Source: an uncultured Rhodobiaceae bacterium
Lineage (GTDB): Archaea; Thermoplasmatota; Poseidoniia; Poseidoniales; Poseidoniaceae
Direction of reading: 5' to 3'
DNA length: 17,724 bases
NCBI GenBank assembly: GCA_937911445.1
Contig: CALDQY010000156.1
Span: forward strand, 1 to 17,724
Shown: piece after piece, positions 1 through 7,458 of the stretch
How positions within the stretch are numbered: the stretch's first letter is position 1
How the letters are laid out: every line of letters starts with the position of its first letter
The notes under the pieces: generated by a model
The model's database searches: none
What the model saw: only the letters and a program-made list of their open reading frames with translations
Told to the model about the DNA's origin: nothing
Made by a program: the position numbers and the translations under genes

Positions 1-294
1 AAGAATCACATCACCTGGGCCGATGCCCAATCTGGCAATGAGGACGCCGGCATCTTTGGATCCAATGGTTTGGGCTCTCCGCTTCATGCCTGCGACCAAC
101 TCGGGTAGGCGAGGAGGCAAGTGAGTGAATATCTTCGAACCAATTTGCACCTCTTGTCCAAATGCAATATCCGCAACGGTTCTTTTCGGGTTAAACACAC
201 CAATGCCCTTGATTTTCAATGTTTCATCGATGAGCTCAACGATGTGTACACGTCCATTTTCTTCGACCAATGCCGCAATGGATGCGTCTGCCAT
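1..294 (-). CDS. trmI: tRNA (adenine-N1)-methyltransferase TrmI, 5' part only (runs off the left edge)
   Basis: Reading the minus strand from the ATG at 294 gives 98 residues that stay open to the window edge. The first ~65 residues look like the small N-terminal beta-barrel of TrmI (a GRVHIVEL stretch, then KGIGVFNP and a DIAFGQEV segment). Next comes the TrmI linker MKRRAQTIGSKDAGVL, then the start of the Rossmann methyltransferase fold (RLGIGPGDVIL), where the glycine-rich SAM loop would begin just outside the window. Family members methylate N1 of adenine 57/58 in the T-loop of tRNA using S-adenosylmethionine, usually as tetramers. The start is fixed by an in-frame stop upstream (minus-strand TGA about 18 nt before the ATG). 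The gene diverges from the surface-protein gene across a 115-bp gap. A weak TATA-like ATAATTTT lies on the minus strand near 331-338. Catalytic residues are not visible because the gene is cut. Confidence 0.85.
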   Translation of the reverse strand, partial: MADASIAALVEENGRVHIVELIDETLKIKGIGVFNPKRTVADIAFGQEVQIGSKIFTHLPPRLPELVAGMKRRAQTIGSKDAGVLIARLGIGPGDVIL

Positions 295-381
295 GGTTGC
301 GGGAATCCGTTTTCATCATCAGTCTTTTGGCAAAATTATGAAATTTCTTGGATAAAAGTGTCAGACGGAAACAGAGTAGCA

Positions 382-389
382 TTATATAT
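382..389 (+). promoter_or_regulatory. TATA box of the surface-protein gene (leaderless)
   Basis: TTATATAT is centred 25 nt before the ATG at 410. In archaea the TATA centre lies about 25-27 nt upstream of the transcription start, so the transcript would begin at or next to the start codon. This also supports 410 over the internal ATG at 431 as the true start. Confidence 0.65.
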
Positions 390-409
390 CGAATCGTCTT
401 GCGTTTATC

Positions 410-3400
410 ATGCAAATTAGTGTCCGAACCATGGCTATTACAATCGTGCTTCTCTTCGTGGGGAGTCTCATGGCAGGGTTAACCTCTGAGTACAACGGTC
501 TTGAACCAGAACTCCTCAATGAAGAACCCCCTGTTCAACAAAGTCACGGCACCCACGCCACAAGTCCCGGCCACGTCGTCTTTGGTCAGTACATCTCATC
601 AGACAATTGCGGCCACTGTTCTAAGCAAGGCGGTGGCTCGGATGCCCACCATTCGCTGAAGGTCACCTTCCCTGACGAGTACGTCTACGTCACCTACATG
701 TCCGCATCGTATGGCAGCACTGCCACAGCACGTGCAGGAAATGTAGCGCCATACAATTGGGCTTGGTCAACCGGTGGAGCACCTGATGCCTACTTCGGTG
801 ACCGAACTGACAAGAATCAAGGAGGTGCTAACGCTCAGTACACCACCTATGACAGCCTCTTTTCGAGTGGTGGAGGGATGCACAGCACCGTCAACGACTA
901 CGGCATGACCGCATCCATAAGCCAGTCTGGTGCCAATTACAACATCGACATCACGTACAAATATACTGGATCGGGTAGCGCTGCAAGCAACATGAAACTC
1001 TATGCCGCCCTTGTCGACAAGGACTGTACAGGCTATTCCTATACCTCCGGAATTCCTCACGGTTACAACTGCTGGATGGCTTGGCTGACCGCTGGTGACA
1101 CCTACAAGTCGAAGAATTCAGGTTCAGGTAGCGCTTTTGCTAGCGTTACGCCCACCGCCACTTCTCAATCAGTCTCATGGACGAGCGTACCTGCAGCCGT
1201 CGTTCCTGGTGGTCTCAGCAAGGCAATCGTTGTGGGTGTACTGATGAGTGGTAACACCGTTTCAGTCGGTGGGACCAGCCCTCACGTCTACCACGCCATC
1301 GATTCAACAATGGGGCCAAAGATGGATCTTTCAATCCCAAGTTTCACTGCAAGCAGTCCTGCTGGCGCCTCTTACATTCGTGGTGATATCGTCACACTCG
1401 ATGCAACCGTCGCAAACACAGGCGATCTTGAGTACAACAGTGGCGGTACGGTCGACTTCTATTACGTCCTCAACGGGAACAAGAATTACATCGGTCAGGG
1501 AACGCAAATCAGCACGCTCACCACAAGTGGCGCAACCAGCTCCATGGCCGCACAAACCACGTTCGACACAAGCGTTCTTCCTTCGAACGGTTGGAAAACC
1601 GTCTTCGGCGTTGAACTCTCCACAAGCGGTGAGAGTGTCACATCGAACAATCAAGCCACAACAGAACTCGACCACGACCGTCCTCCAAAGTCCAAGACGC
1701 CACAAGTCATAGGAACCTCTGAGATTAGTCGTGGCGAATACTTCTCTGTCCTCGCAAAGGGTGATGCAGACGACAACGTCGACAGCATTGACACCTTGAC
1801 CTTTGACGTTGAGATTTCAGAGGCTGGAAAGGGTCTATGGACAGGCGCTGTCGTCACCGGCGGCGACAACATCCTCTATCTTGGTTCACCGAACGAAGGC
1901 CGAGAGTACTCCATTCTTCCAACACTGGACATGCCTGCCGGTCTTTACGACCTACGCTCAAGAACGGTTGACGCTCGTGGACAGACCTCGGGATGGTCGA
2001 TAGCGACTGGCGTATTCGACCTCATGAACGCACCACCGTCCATTGCGCCAAACCAAGTCAACCCAGTTCCATGCGACATTGCAACTAAGGTCGATTTGAC
2101 AGGTATCGTCTCCGATCCAGAGACACCACTCTCCGACTTGACCATCACAAGCAGCGATGCTGCCTTCATCGGATGGCACTCTGCGACAACCGAAGTCGAG
2201 GTCCGCTTTGCTTGGAGCCCAACGCAAGGATGTCCACTCGGACAACAGGGCATTGAGATTTTCATGGATGATGGTGCCAACTACGGCAACGATGGACTCC
2301 CGTACGGTACACTCCTCTTCAATGTCCTTGAGAACGGACAGCCTCGTTGGCAAGCCTTGCCAACGCAAATCGTTGATGAGGCCTCGATGGGGACACTTAG
2401 CTTGCTTCCATTCCTCTCCGATACTGACGACACCGGTGCCTCTGTTCCAGCCTCGTCACTCTCGCTCGAAATCATCTCTATGACAAACAGCAACGTGTTT
2501 GATGTTTACCTCGATACAACTAACATCGTTTTTGAGACACTCGATGACGATGTGAACGGTGAAACAACGGTAACCATCCGTGCAAGCGATGGTGAGCAGT
2601 TCTCTGACCAGACGCTGCTGATTAAAGTCAACCCAATCAACGACGCTCCTCGTCTCGACCTCACTGGCCTTGAGATGACCACGCAGAAACTTGGCACGCA
2701 ACGTGTCATCAATCTGATGGCGTTGCTCACGGACGTTGATAACCCATCGAATGAAGCGTTCATCACGGTCTCCTCCGATGAACAAGGCGCGGCAAAATAC
2801 AATCCTATTGATGGAACGATGACGTTGAACTTCCAAACTTCTGGTCTTCACACAGTCACCATGAACACGATTGATCGATACGACAGCAACACCTACACCA
2901 TCACAGTCGATGTGTTTGATGCGTACCCACTTTACGTTACGAAGGTGGATGATGGTAGCGGTCACTTCTATGTCGACATGGAAAACACCTACATCGATCA
3001 AATCCCAACGGCAAACATCTTCCTCACTGACCTTGCTCCTACCTTCACTGTTATTGAAACCACGTGGAACATCTGTAACGATGAGACCGGAACGTGCGAT
3101 GGTCTCTACGAAGAGAACCTCGATATCACTCGCTCCTTAGTTGGCTGGTCGACAAAGTTGGACATTCCTTCCATCTTCATGCCAGATCAAAGTGCACGTC
3201 CATCAGGCTCCGTCTACAAGGACTACTACCAACTCTCCATTACCGCTTCTGACACCAATGGAGACGACTACAAGACCATCGCAAGCGTCAAGTGGGACAT
3301 TCTCGAAGAACTCCCTGCACCAGTTGACATGGACGATGAAATGCTTGCATCCTACATCGACCAATTAAAGGGAGAAATCGCAGAACTTGAAGCTCAGCAG

Positions 3401-3931
3401 AACGATGATTCTATCCTGAACGAGCAATACAAGGAAGACATTGCAGCGATTCTCACAGACAAGCGTGCTCAATACGATACGGCCTGTGATGACCCTCGTG
3501 CGGACTGCCCTGTTGAGAACATGCAATCCGGAGACACCTCTGAGGCATCGAGCGATACCAACTGGATGCTCATTCTGGGCATCGTTGCCGGCGTGATTTT
3601 CGTCGCACTGGCCCTTGGTTTGATGATGTCTCGCCGAGGAGGCGATACCAAACCTTACGAGTCTGAAGCAGCATGGACGCAGAACACTTTGCCGATCCAT
3701 GATACGGTTGCCAACTCCATGTACGGTGGTGCAGCTCCGATCTTCCAACAGCCACTCCCACAACCTGCCGTTCAGCCGATGCCTCAACCAGTTGTCCAGC
3801 CGGTTGCTCAACCTGTTGTACAACCCGTTGTAGCAGGACCTCCATTGCCACCAGGCGGCCTACCAGCCGGTTGGACCATGGAGCAATGGCAATATTACGG
3901 CCAGCAATACCTCGACCGATTGCAGTACTAA
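410..3931 (+). CDS. Large secreted, membrane-anchored surface protein with Omp28-like thioredoxin module and Ig/cadherin-like repeats
   Basis: 1173 residues. Residues 1-24 are a signal peptide. Residues ~54-300 resemble the extracellular Omp28 type: a thioredoxin-like unit with redox motif CGHC (67-70) and a GGAPDAYFGD segment (122-131) whose Pro125 would be the cis-proline, then a beta-sandwich half (MKLYAALVDKDC, 195-206). Residues ~304-420 look like a CARDB/Ig-type domain, and ~430-540 and ~545-640 like further beta-sandwiches. Residues ~645-750 are cadherin/tandem-Ig-like, ending in the signature NPINDAPRL (741-749), and ~750-838 are another such unit. An acidic helical, coiled-coil-prone segment (~974-1022) precedes one membrane span (~1052-1073) with a stop-transfer SRRGG. 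A ~100-residue tail holds seven QPxx tetrads (1114-1141) and a terminal GWTMEQWQYYGQQYL motif. It probably sits on the outer face with its tail in the cytoplasm. Thiol-disulfide activity is inferred from CGHC. Substrate unknown. Confidence 0.85.
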   Translation: MQISVRTMAITIVLLFVGSLMAGLTSEYNGLEPELLNEEPPVQQSHGTHATSPGHVVFGQYISSDNCGHCSKQGGGSDAHHSLKVTFPDEYVYVTYMSASYGSTATARAGNVAPYNWAWSTGGAPDAYFGDRTDKNQGGANAQYTTYDSLFSSGGGMHSTVNDYGMTASISQSGANYNIDITYKYTGSGSAASNMKLYAALVDKDCTGYSYTSGIPHGYNCWMAWLTAGDTYKSKNSGSGSAFASVTPTATSQSVSWTSVPAAVVPGGLSKAIVVGVLMSGNTVSVGGTSPHVYHAIDSTMGPKMDLSIPSFTASSPAGASYIRGDIVTLDATVANTGDLEYNSGGTVDFYYVLNGNKNYIGQGTQISTLTTSGATSSMAAQTTFDTSVLPSNGWKTVFGVELSTSGESVTSNNQATTELDHDRPPKSKTPQVIGTSEISRGEYFSVLAKGDADDNVDSIDTLTFDVEISEAGKGLWTGAVVTGGDNILYLGSPNEGREYSILPTLDMPAGLYDLRSRTVDARGQTSGWSIATGVFDLMNAPPSIAPNQVNPVPCDIATKVDLTGIVSDPETPLSDLTITSSDAAFIGWHSATTEVEVRFAWSPTQGCPLGQQGIEIFMDDGANYGNDGLPYGTLLFNVLENGQPRWQALPTQIVDEASMGTLSLLPFLSDTDDTGASVPASSLSLEIISMTNSNVFDVYLDTTNIVFETLDDDVNGETTVTIRASDGEQFSDQTLLIKVNPINDAPRLDLTGLEMTTQKLGTQRVINLMALLTDVDNPSNEAFITVSSDEQGAAKYNPIDGTMTLNFQTSGLHTVTMNTIDRYDSNTYTITVDVFDAYPLYVTKVDDGSGHFYVDMENTYIDQIPTANIFLTDLAPTFTVIETTWNICNDETGTCDGLYEENLDITRSLVGWSTKLDIPSIFMPDQSARPSGSVYKDYYQLSITASDTNGDDYKTIASVKWDILEELPAPVDMDDEMLASYIDQLKGEIAELEAQQNDDSILNEQYKEDIAAILTDKRAQYDTACDDPRADCPVENMQSGDTSEASSDTNWMLILGIVAGVIFVALALGLMMSRRGGDTKPYESEAAWTQNTLPIHDTVANSMYGGAAPIFQQPLPQPAVQPMPQPVVQPVAQPVVQPVVAGPPLPPGGLPAGWTMEQWQYYGQQYLDRLQY
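3749..3832 (+). repeat. 12-bp-period repeat encoding seven QPxx tetrapeptides
   Basis: Seven successive four-residue units of the form Gln-Pro-x-x (residues 1114-1141 of the surface protein) are encoded without interruption. The last four are nearly identical (QPVV, QPVA, QPVV, QPVV). Codons vary between CAA/CAG and CCA/CCT/CCG/CCC, so the protein pattern is conserved more than the DNA. This argues for selection on the peptide rather than a recent slippage expansion. Confidence 0.75.
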
Positions 3932-3995
3932 CGCAACCCATCCATCCCTATGGCTTATGCTAAAGTCCTAAAGGGGAGGAGAGCGAGGAAACATC

Positions 3996-6032
3996 ATGTC
4001 AGAGGACGACCCCATAGAGGATGTCATCAGCGATGATGACTCTGAAATGGTCACTGTTTGGGCACCAGAGCCATCAAACGATGCTGACGACTTGCTTTCT
4101 TCGAGCATCGATCAGTGGATTGATGACGTCAAATTTGAGACAACGGAAGATGTTCCAATTCCAGACCGCCTCGTGGATCAAGTCATCGGTCAAGAAGCAG
4201 GTTCTGTCGTCATCCGTAAAGCAGCCGAGCAGCGTCGTCACATGCTCATGATTGGAGATCCTGGTACAGGGAAGTCGATGCTCGCTCGCTCGATGACCGA
4301 CCTGTTGCCTCAAGATGCACTTGAGGACGTCTTGGTCTATCCGAACGAGGACGATGAAAACGAACCTCGTGTACGTTCCGTACCTGCAGGCCGTGCCGAG
4401 CGCATAGTTCGCATTCAGAAGGAAGCTATTCGAGAGCAGAAAGAAAAAGCGCAGCGTATGCTGCTCATTGGATTCGGTGCTGTGGCCTTTCTCCTGGTTA
4501 TTGTCGCCATTCCAAGTGGAGACATCCTGACACTGTTGTTTGGAATGTTCCTCTTGATGTTCGGATACATGTTCATTCGTAGCCGGCTTGGTTCAGGAGA
4601 CGAAGGACGTATTCCAAAGGTTCTCGTCAAGCATGATTTGGATGAGAGGCCACCATTCGTCGATGCAACCGCTACGCTCTCTGGTTCGCTTCTAGGCGAT
4701 GTTCGTCACGATCCCTTCCAATCTGGTGGTATGGAAACGCCTGCGCACGATCGTGTTGAACCAGGTGCGATTCATCGGGCCAACAAAGGCGTTCTTTACA
4801 TCGATGAAATCAACTTGCTGCGTCTCGAGGAGCAACAAGCTCTCCTTACGGCCATGCAGGAGCGTGCTTTCCCGATTTCAGGTCGTTCCGAGCGGTCCTC
4901 GGGTGCCTTGACAAAGACGGAGCCAGTTCCTTGTGACTTCATTCTCATCGCTGCAGGAAATCTCGATGCCATCCAAGGCATGCATCCAGCACTACGAAGT
5001 CGTATCCGTGGGTATGGATACGAGGTCTATGTGAACTCGGAAATGCCAGATACCAACCGCAATCGAAAGCGATTGATTCGTTTCATTGCTCAAGAAGTTC
5101 GTCGAGACATGGGCAGCACTCGAGAAATCCCCCACTTCGACAAGTCCGGTGTTTCATTGATACTGCGTGAAGCACAACGTCGTGCAGGCCGTCGAGGCAA
5201 ACTTTCTCTTCGCCTTCGTGAACTCGGTGGATTGGTTCGAATCGCTGGAGATCTTGCCGCTGAAGACGGTGCACCGTACGTCACGGATGCTCACGTTCTA
5301 GCAGCACGTTCGATTGCCAAGCCACTTGAGCAACAAGTTGCTGACCGAATGATTGAACGTCGTTTGGACTACGCTCTCATCGTCAATTCCGGAAATCGTG
5401 TTGGCCGCGTAAACGGTCTTGCTGTCCTTGGTGCGAACTCGGGACTCTCTGACTTCTCAGGCATCATGTTGCCTGTGGAAGCCCTTGTTACACCATCGCA
5501 AGGTGGTGGCGGAAAGATTCACGCAACCGGTGGTTTGAGTGACCTCGCCAAGGAGAGTGTTACCAACGTGAGTGCAGTCATCAAGAAACTCACGGGTAAG
5601 GACGTATCAGATTACGACATTCACATTCAGTTTGTCGATACACACGGTGTCGATGGCGATTCTGCTTCGATCACCATTGCAACAGCCATCATCTCTGCGC
5701 TTGAGAACATTCCAATTCGCCAAGACCTTGCTATGACGGGTTCACTCTCCGTTCGTGGTGAAGTCCTCCCTATCGGTGGCGTCACTGCAAAGATTGAGGC
5801 GGCTGCTCGTGCTGGCGTCAAGACGGTTGTCATCCCACGCTCCAACATGCAAGACGTGTTGTTGGACGAGCAATTCGAAGGCAAGATTGAGGTCATTGCA
5901 GTCGATACCTTGGACGAAGTTATGGAGCATGCACTCATTACGCACGAGCAAAAGCAGAGTTTGGTCGAGCGTCTTGGCTCGGTCATCGACCGTTTGACGC
6001 CAGACTTGACAGGTCCAACAACCTCGATTTGA
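3996..6032 (+). CDS. lonB: Archaeal membrane-bound ATP-dependent Lon protease (LonB type)
   Basis: 678 residues, near the usual LonB length. Walker A is GDPGTGKS (87-94). Two hydrophobic segments (~154-173 and ~177-195) are inserted inside the AAA+ module and anchor the hexamer to the membrane, the hallmark of archaeal LonB versus soluble bacterial LonA. Walker B is GVLYIDEIN (265-273), followed by sensor-1 region LIAAGNLD (317-324) and a small helical domain. The C-terminal protease domain has the Ser-Lys dyad: Ser556 in GVDGDSASIT and Lys599 in GGVTAKIEAA. The enzyme degrades membrane and unfolded cytosolic proteins using ATP. An acidic extension of about 50 residues precedes the AAA+ domain. 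A Shine-Dalgarno-like GAGG lies 7 nt before the ATG, and a TATA-like CTTATGCTAA at 3954-3963 would give a leader of roughly 12 nt. The MFS gene follows after 49 nt. Confidence 0.95.
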   Translation: MSEDDPIEDVISDDDSEMVTVWAPEPSNDADDLLSSSIDQWIDDVKFETTEDVPIPDRLVDQVIGQEAGSVVIRKAAEQRRHMLMIGDPGTGKSMLARSMTDLLPQDALEDVLVYPNEDDENEPRVRSVPAGRAERIVRIQKEAIREQKEKAQRMLLIGFGAVAFLLVIVAIPSGDILTLLFGMFLLMFGYMFIRSRLGSGDEGRIPKVLVKHDLDERPPFVDATATLSGSLLGDVRHDPFQSGGMETPAHDRVEPGAIHRANKGVLYIDEINLLRLEEQQALLTAMQERAFPISGRSERSSGALTKTEPVPCDFILIAAGNLDAIQGMHPALRSRIRGYGYEVYVNSEMPDTNRNRKRLIRFIAQEVRRDMGSTREIPHFDKSGVSLILREAQRRAGRRGKLSLRLRELGGLVRIAGDLAAEDGAPYVTDAHVLAARSIAKPLEQQVADRMIERRLDYALIVNSGNRVGRVNGLAVLGANSGLSDFSGIMLPVEALVTPSQGGGGKIHATGGLSDLAKESVTNVSAVIKKLTGKDVSDYDIHIQFVDTHGVDGDSASITIATAIISALENIPIRQDLAMTGSLSVRGEVLPIGGVTAKIEAAARAGVKTVVIPRSNMQDVLLDEQFEGKIEVIAVDTLDEVMEHALITHEQKQSLVERLGSVIDRLTPDLTGPTTSI

Positions 6033-6040
6033 TTCCTTGA

Positions 6041-6073
6041 TTGAAGCATGACTTCAAAGGGAGGACTTCCTCC
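6041..6073 (+). promoter_or_regulatory. Two adjacent hairpins between lonB and the MFS gene, the second containing GGAGG
   Basis: TTGAAG (6041-6046) can pair with CTTCAA (6052-6057) around a 5-nt loop. Immediately after, GGAGG (6060-6064) can pair with CCTCC (6069-6073) around ACTT. GGAGG resembles a Shine-Dalgarno sequence, but it lies 17 nt before the ATG at 6082, which is longer than usual. The pair could be a processing signal, an mRNA stabiliser or a translational control element. No T-run follows, so a terminator is unlikely. The inverted repeats are seen directly; the function is a guess. Confidence 0.3.
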
Positions 6074-6081
6074 AGCAAAAT

Positions 6082-7428
6082 ATGGATGATGACGTCCACG
6101 CACCATCCACTCTTGATGCAGGGAAGGGCGCACTGACTGTCCTCTTCCTCGTAACCATGATCGATATGATCGGTTTTGGTATTGTTATTCCATTCCTGAC
6201 CTACCTTGTCGAAGATTTGGCTGCTGATCAAAACATCACTTCGACAGGAATTTGGGTCGGCTTGTTGATGACTTCTTATTCTGCAGCTCAATTCCTCTTC
6301 TCTCCAATATGGGGCGGATTGAGCGACAGGATTGGCCGACGCCCAGTACTCATGATTGGGTTGGTTGGAAACACTGTTTTCTTCACCATGTTTGGTCTTG
6401 CAAACACATTGTTGATGGCTCTTGTAGCACGTTTCCTCGCAGGCGTCTTCAACGGAAACATTGCTGTTGCTCGTGCTTACATTGGAGATGTCAGTACACC
6501 GAAACAACTCGCTACGAGGATGGGATTGATTGGAGCAGCATTTGGCCTTGGATTCACCATTGGGCCGTTCTTGGGAGGGGAACTTTCGGCTCCTGCTGAG
6601 CGATGGGATGTCTTTGCAGAAACCATTCTCGATACACATCCTTACCTTCTTCCATGTCTTCTTGCAAGTGTTCTCTCAATCGTATCGCTTCTCTTGGCGT
6701 TCAGATATCTCCCCGAATCTCTCGCTCCAGAAGCACGTTCAACTCGAACAACACAAACGTGGACTGCAACCATGAAGCGAACGGCTTCCAATGTCCAGCG
6801 AATGCTCGGCACAAAGAACATCGGATCGCTGATGTGGGTCACATTCCTCTACATGTTCGGATTCACGGTTATGCATGCTGTTTTCATCCTTTACACGCAA
6901 ATGGATCCATCCACAGGAGGACTCGGGTTTAGCGAGGCCGATAATGGACGAATCTTTGCCTTAATCGGTATTCTTGGCATCGTTACACAAGGAGGTCTGA
7001 TTGGACCTCTGACACGTAGATTTGGGTCACTGTTCATCCTACGATTGGGTTCAGTCCTCTCTGGAATTGGGCTTGTTTTGATTCCTTACTCCACACTGGA
7101 TTTCGTATGGGCTTGGATGATTTTTATCACAGGTTGCATCGCTATAGGAAACGGATTGTTCCAACCGTCATCAAGCACGCTTCTTACCTCATTGGCGCGA
7201 CGTGATGATTACGAGTTAGGTGCAGTCATGGGTTCACAAGAATCGCTTTCATCCTTCGCTCGAATCTTGGGTCCACTGACCGGTGGATATGTTTGGACCA
7301 TTACGGTTGATCGCACTGGATTCTTTGATTACCACACAGCCTTCCATATCTGTGGTGTTTTGATGATACTCACCTTCCTTCTCTCGTTCAAAGTTGAGTT
7401 TTCTCATGCCGAGCAAACGTCACAATAA
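6082..7428 (+). CDS. Major facilitator superfamily transporter, DHA1/TetA-like multidrug exporter type
   Basis: 448 residues with about 12 hydrophobic helices. Helix 1 (DMIGFGIVIPFL, 28-39) resembles the start of TetA-like proton antiporters. The loop between helices 2 and 3 carries MFS motif A, GGLSDRIGRR (78-87). Helix 5 holds the antiporter motif C pattern, GLGFTIGPFLGG (155-166), typical of drug:H+ antiporters. A central cytoplasmic loop (~215-245, basic and Thr-rich) separates the two six-helix halves. It should export a small hydrophobic compound in exchange for protons across the cytoplasmic membrane. The substrate cannot be told from the sequence, so no resistance phenotype is assigned. 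It follows lonB by 49 nt and precedes the AI-2E-family gene by 30 nt, all on the same strand, so co-transcription is likely. Confidence 0.88.
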   Translation: MDDDVHAPSTLDAGKGALTVLFLVTMIDMIGFGIVIPFLTYLVEDLAADQNITSTGIWVGLLMTSYSAAQFLFSPIWGGLSDRIGRRPVLMIGLVGNTVFFTMFGLANTLLMALVARFLAGVFNGNIAVARAYIGDVSTPKQLATRMGLIGAAFGLGFTIGPFLGGELSAPAERWDVFAETILDTHPYLLPCLLASVLSIVSLLLAFRYLPESLAPEARSTRTTQTWTATMKRTASNVQRMLGTKNIGSLMWVTFLYMFGFTVMHAVFILYTQMDPSTGGLGFSEADNGRIFALIGILGIVTQGGLIGPLTRRFGSLFILRLGSVLSGIGLVLIPYSTLDFVWAWMIFITGCIAIGNGLFQPSSSTLLTSLARRDDYELGAVMGSQESLSSFARILGPLTGGYVWTITVDRTGFFDYHTAFHICGVLMILTFLLSFKVEFSHAEQTSQ

Positions 7429-7430
7429 AT
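7425..7430 (+). promoter_or_regulatory. TATA-like element overlapping the MFS stop codon
   Basis: ATAAAT, in an AATAAATT context, overlaps the TAA of the MFS gene and is centred about 31 nt before the ATG at 7459. It could start a short-leader (~5-6 nt) transcript for the AI-2E-family gene in addition to read-through from upstream. The evidence is spacing and composition only. Confidence 0.3.
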
Positions 7431-7458
7431 TCAAACGTGATATCGAAGAGAGCACGGT

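Noticed and set aside
121..420. Open plus-strand frames of 99 and 76 codons at the left edge
   Set aside because: They lie mostly antisense to the trmI coding region, whose protein pattern is clear on the minus strand, and their products look like random composition (Cys-rich, no domain).
2456..3001. Minus-strand open frame of 181 codons inside the surface-protein gene
   Set aside because: It is the mirror of a strongly domain-structured plus-strand protein and has no promoter, no domain pattern and unlikely composition.
5983..6639. Minus-strand open frame of 218 codons spanning the lonB end and the MFS start
   Set aside because: It crosses two well-supported genes on the opposite strand, and its translation is Cys/Ser/Asn-rich with no recognisable fold.
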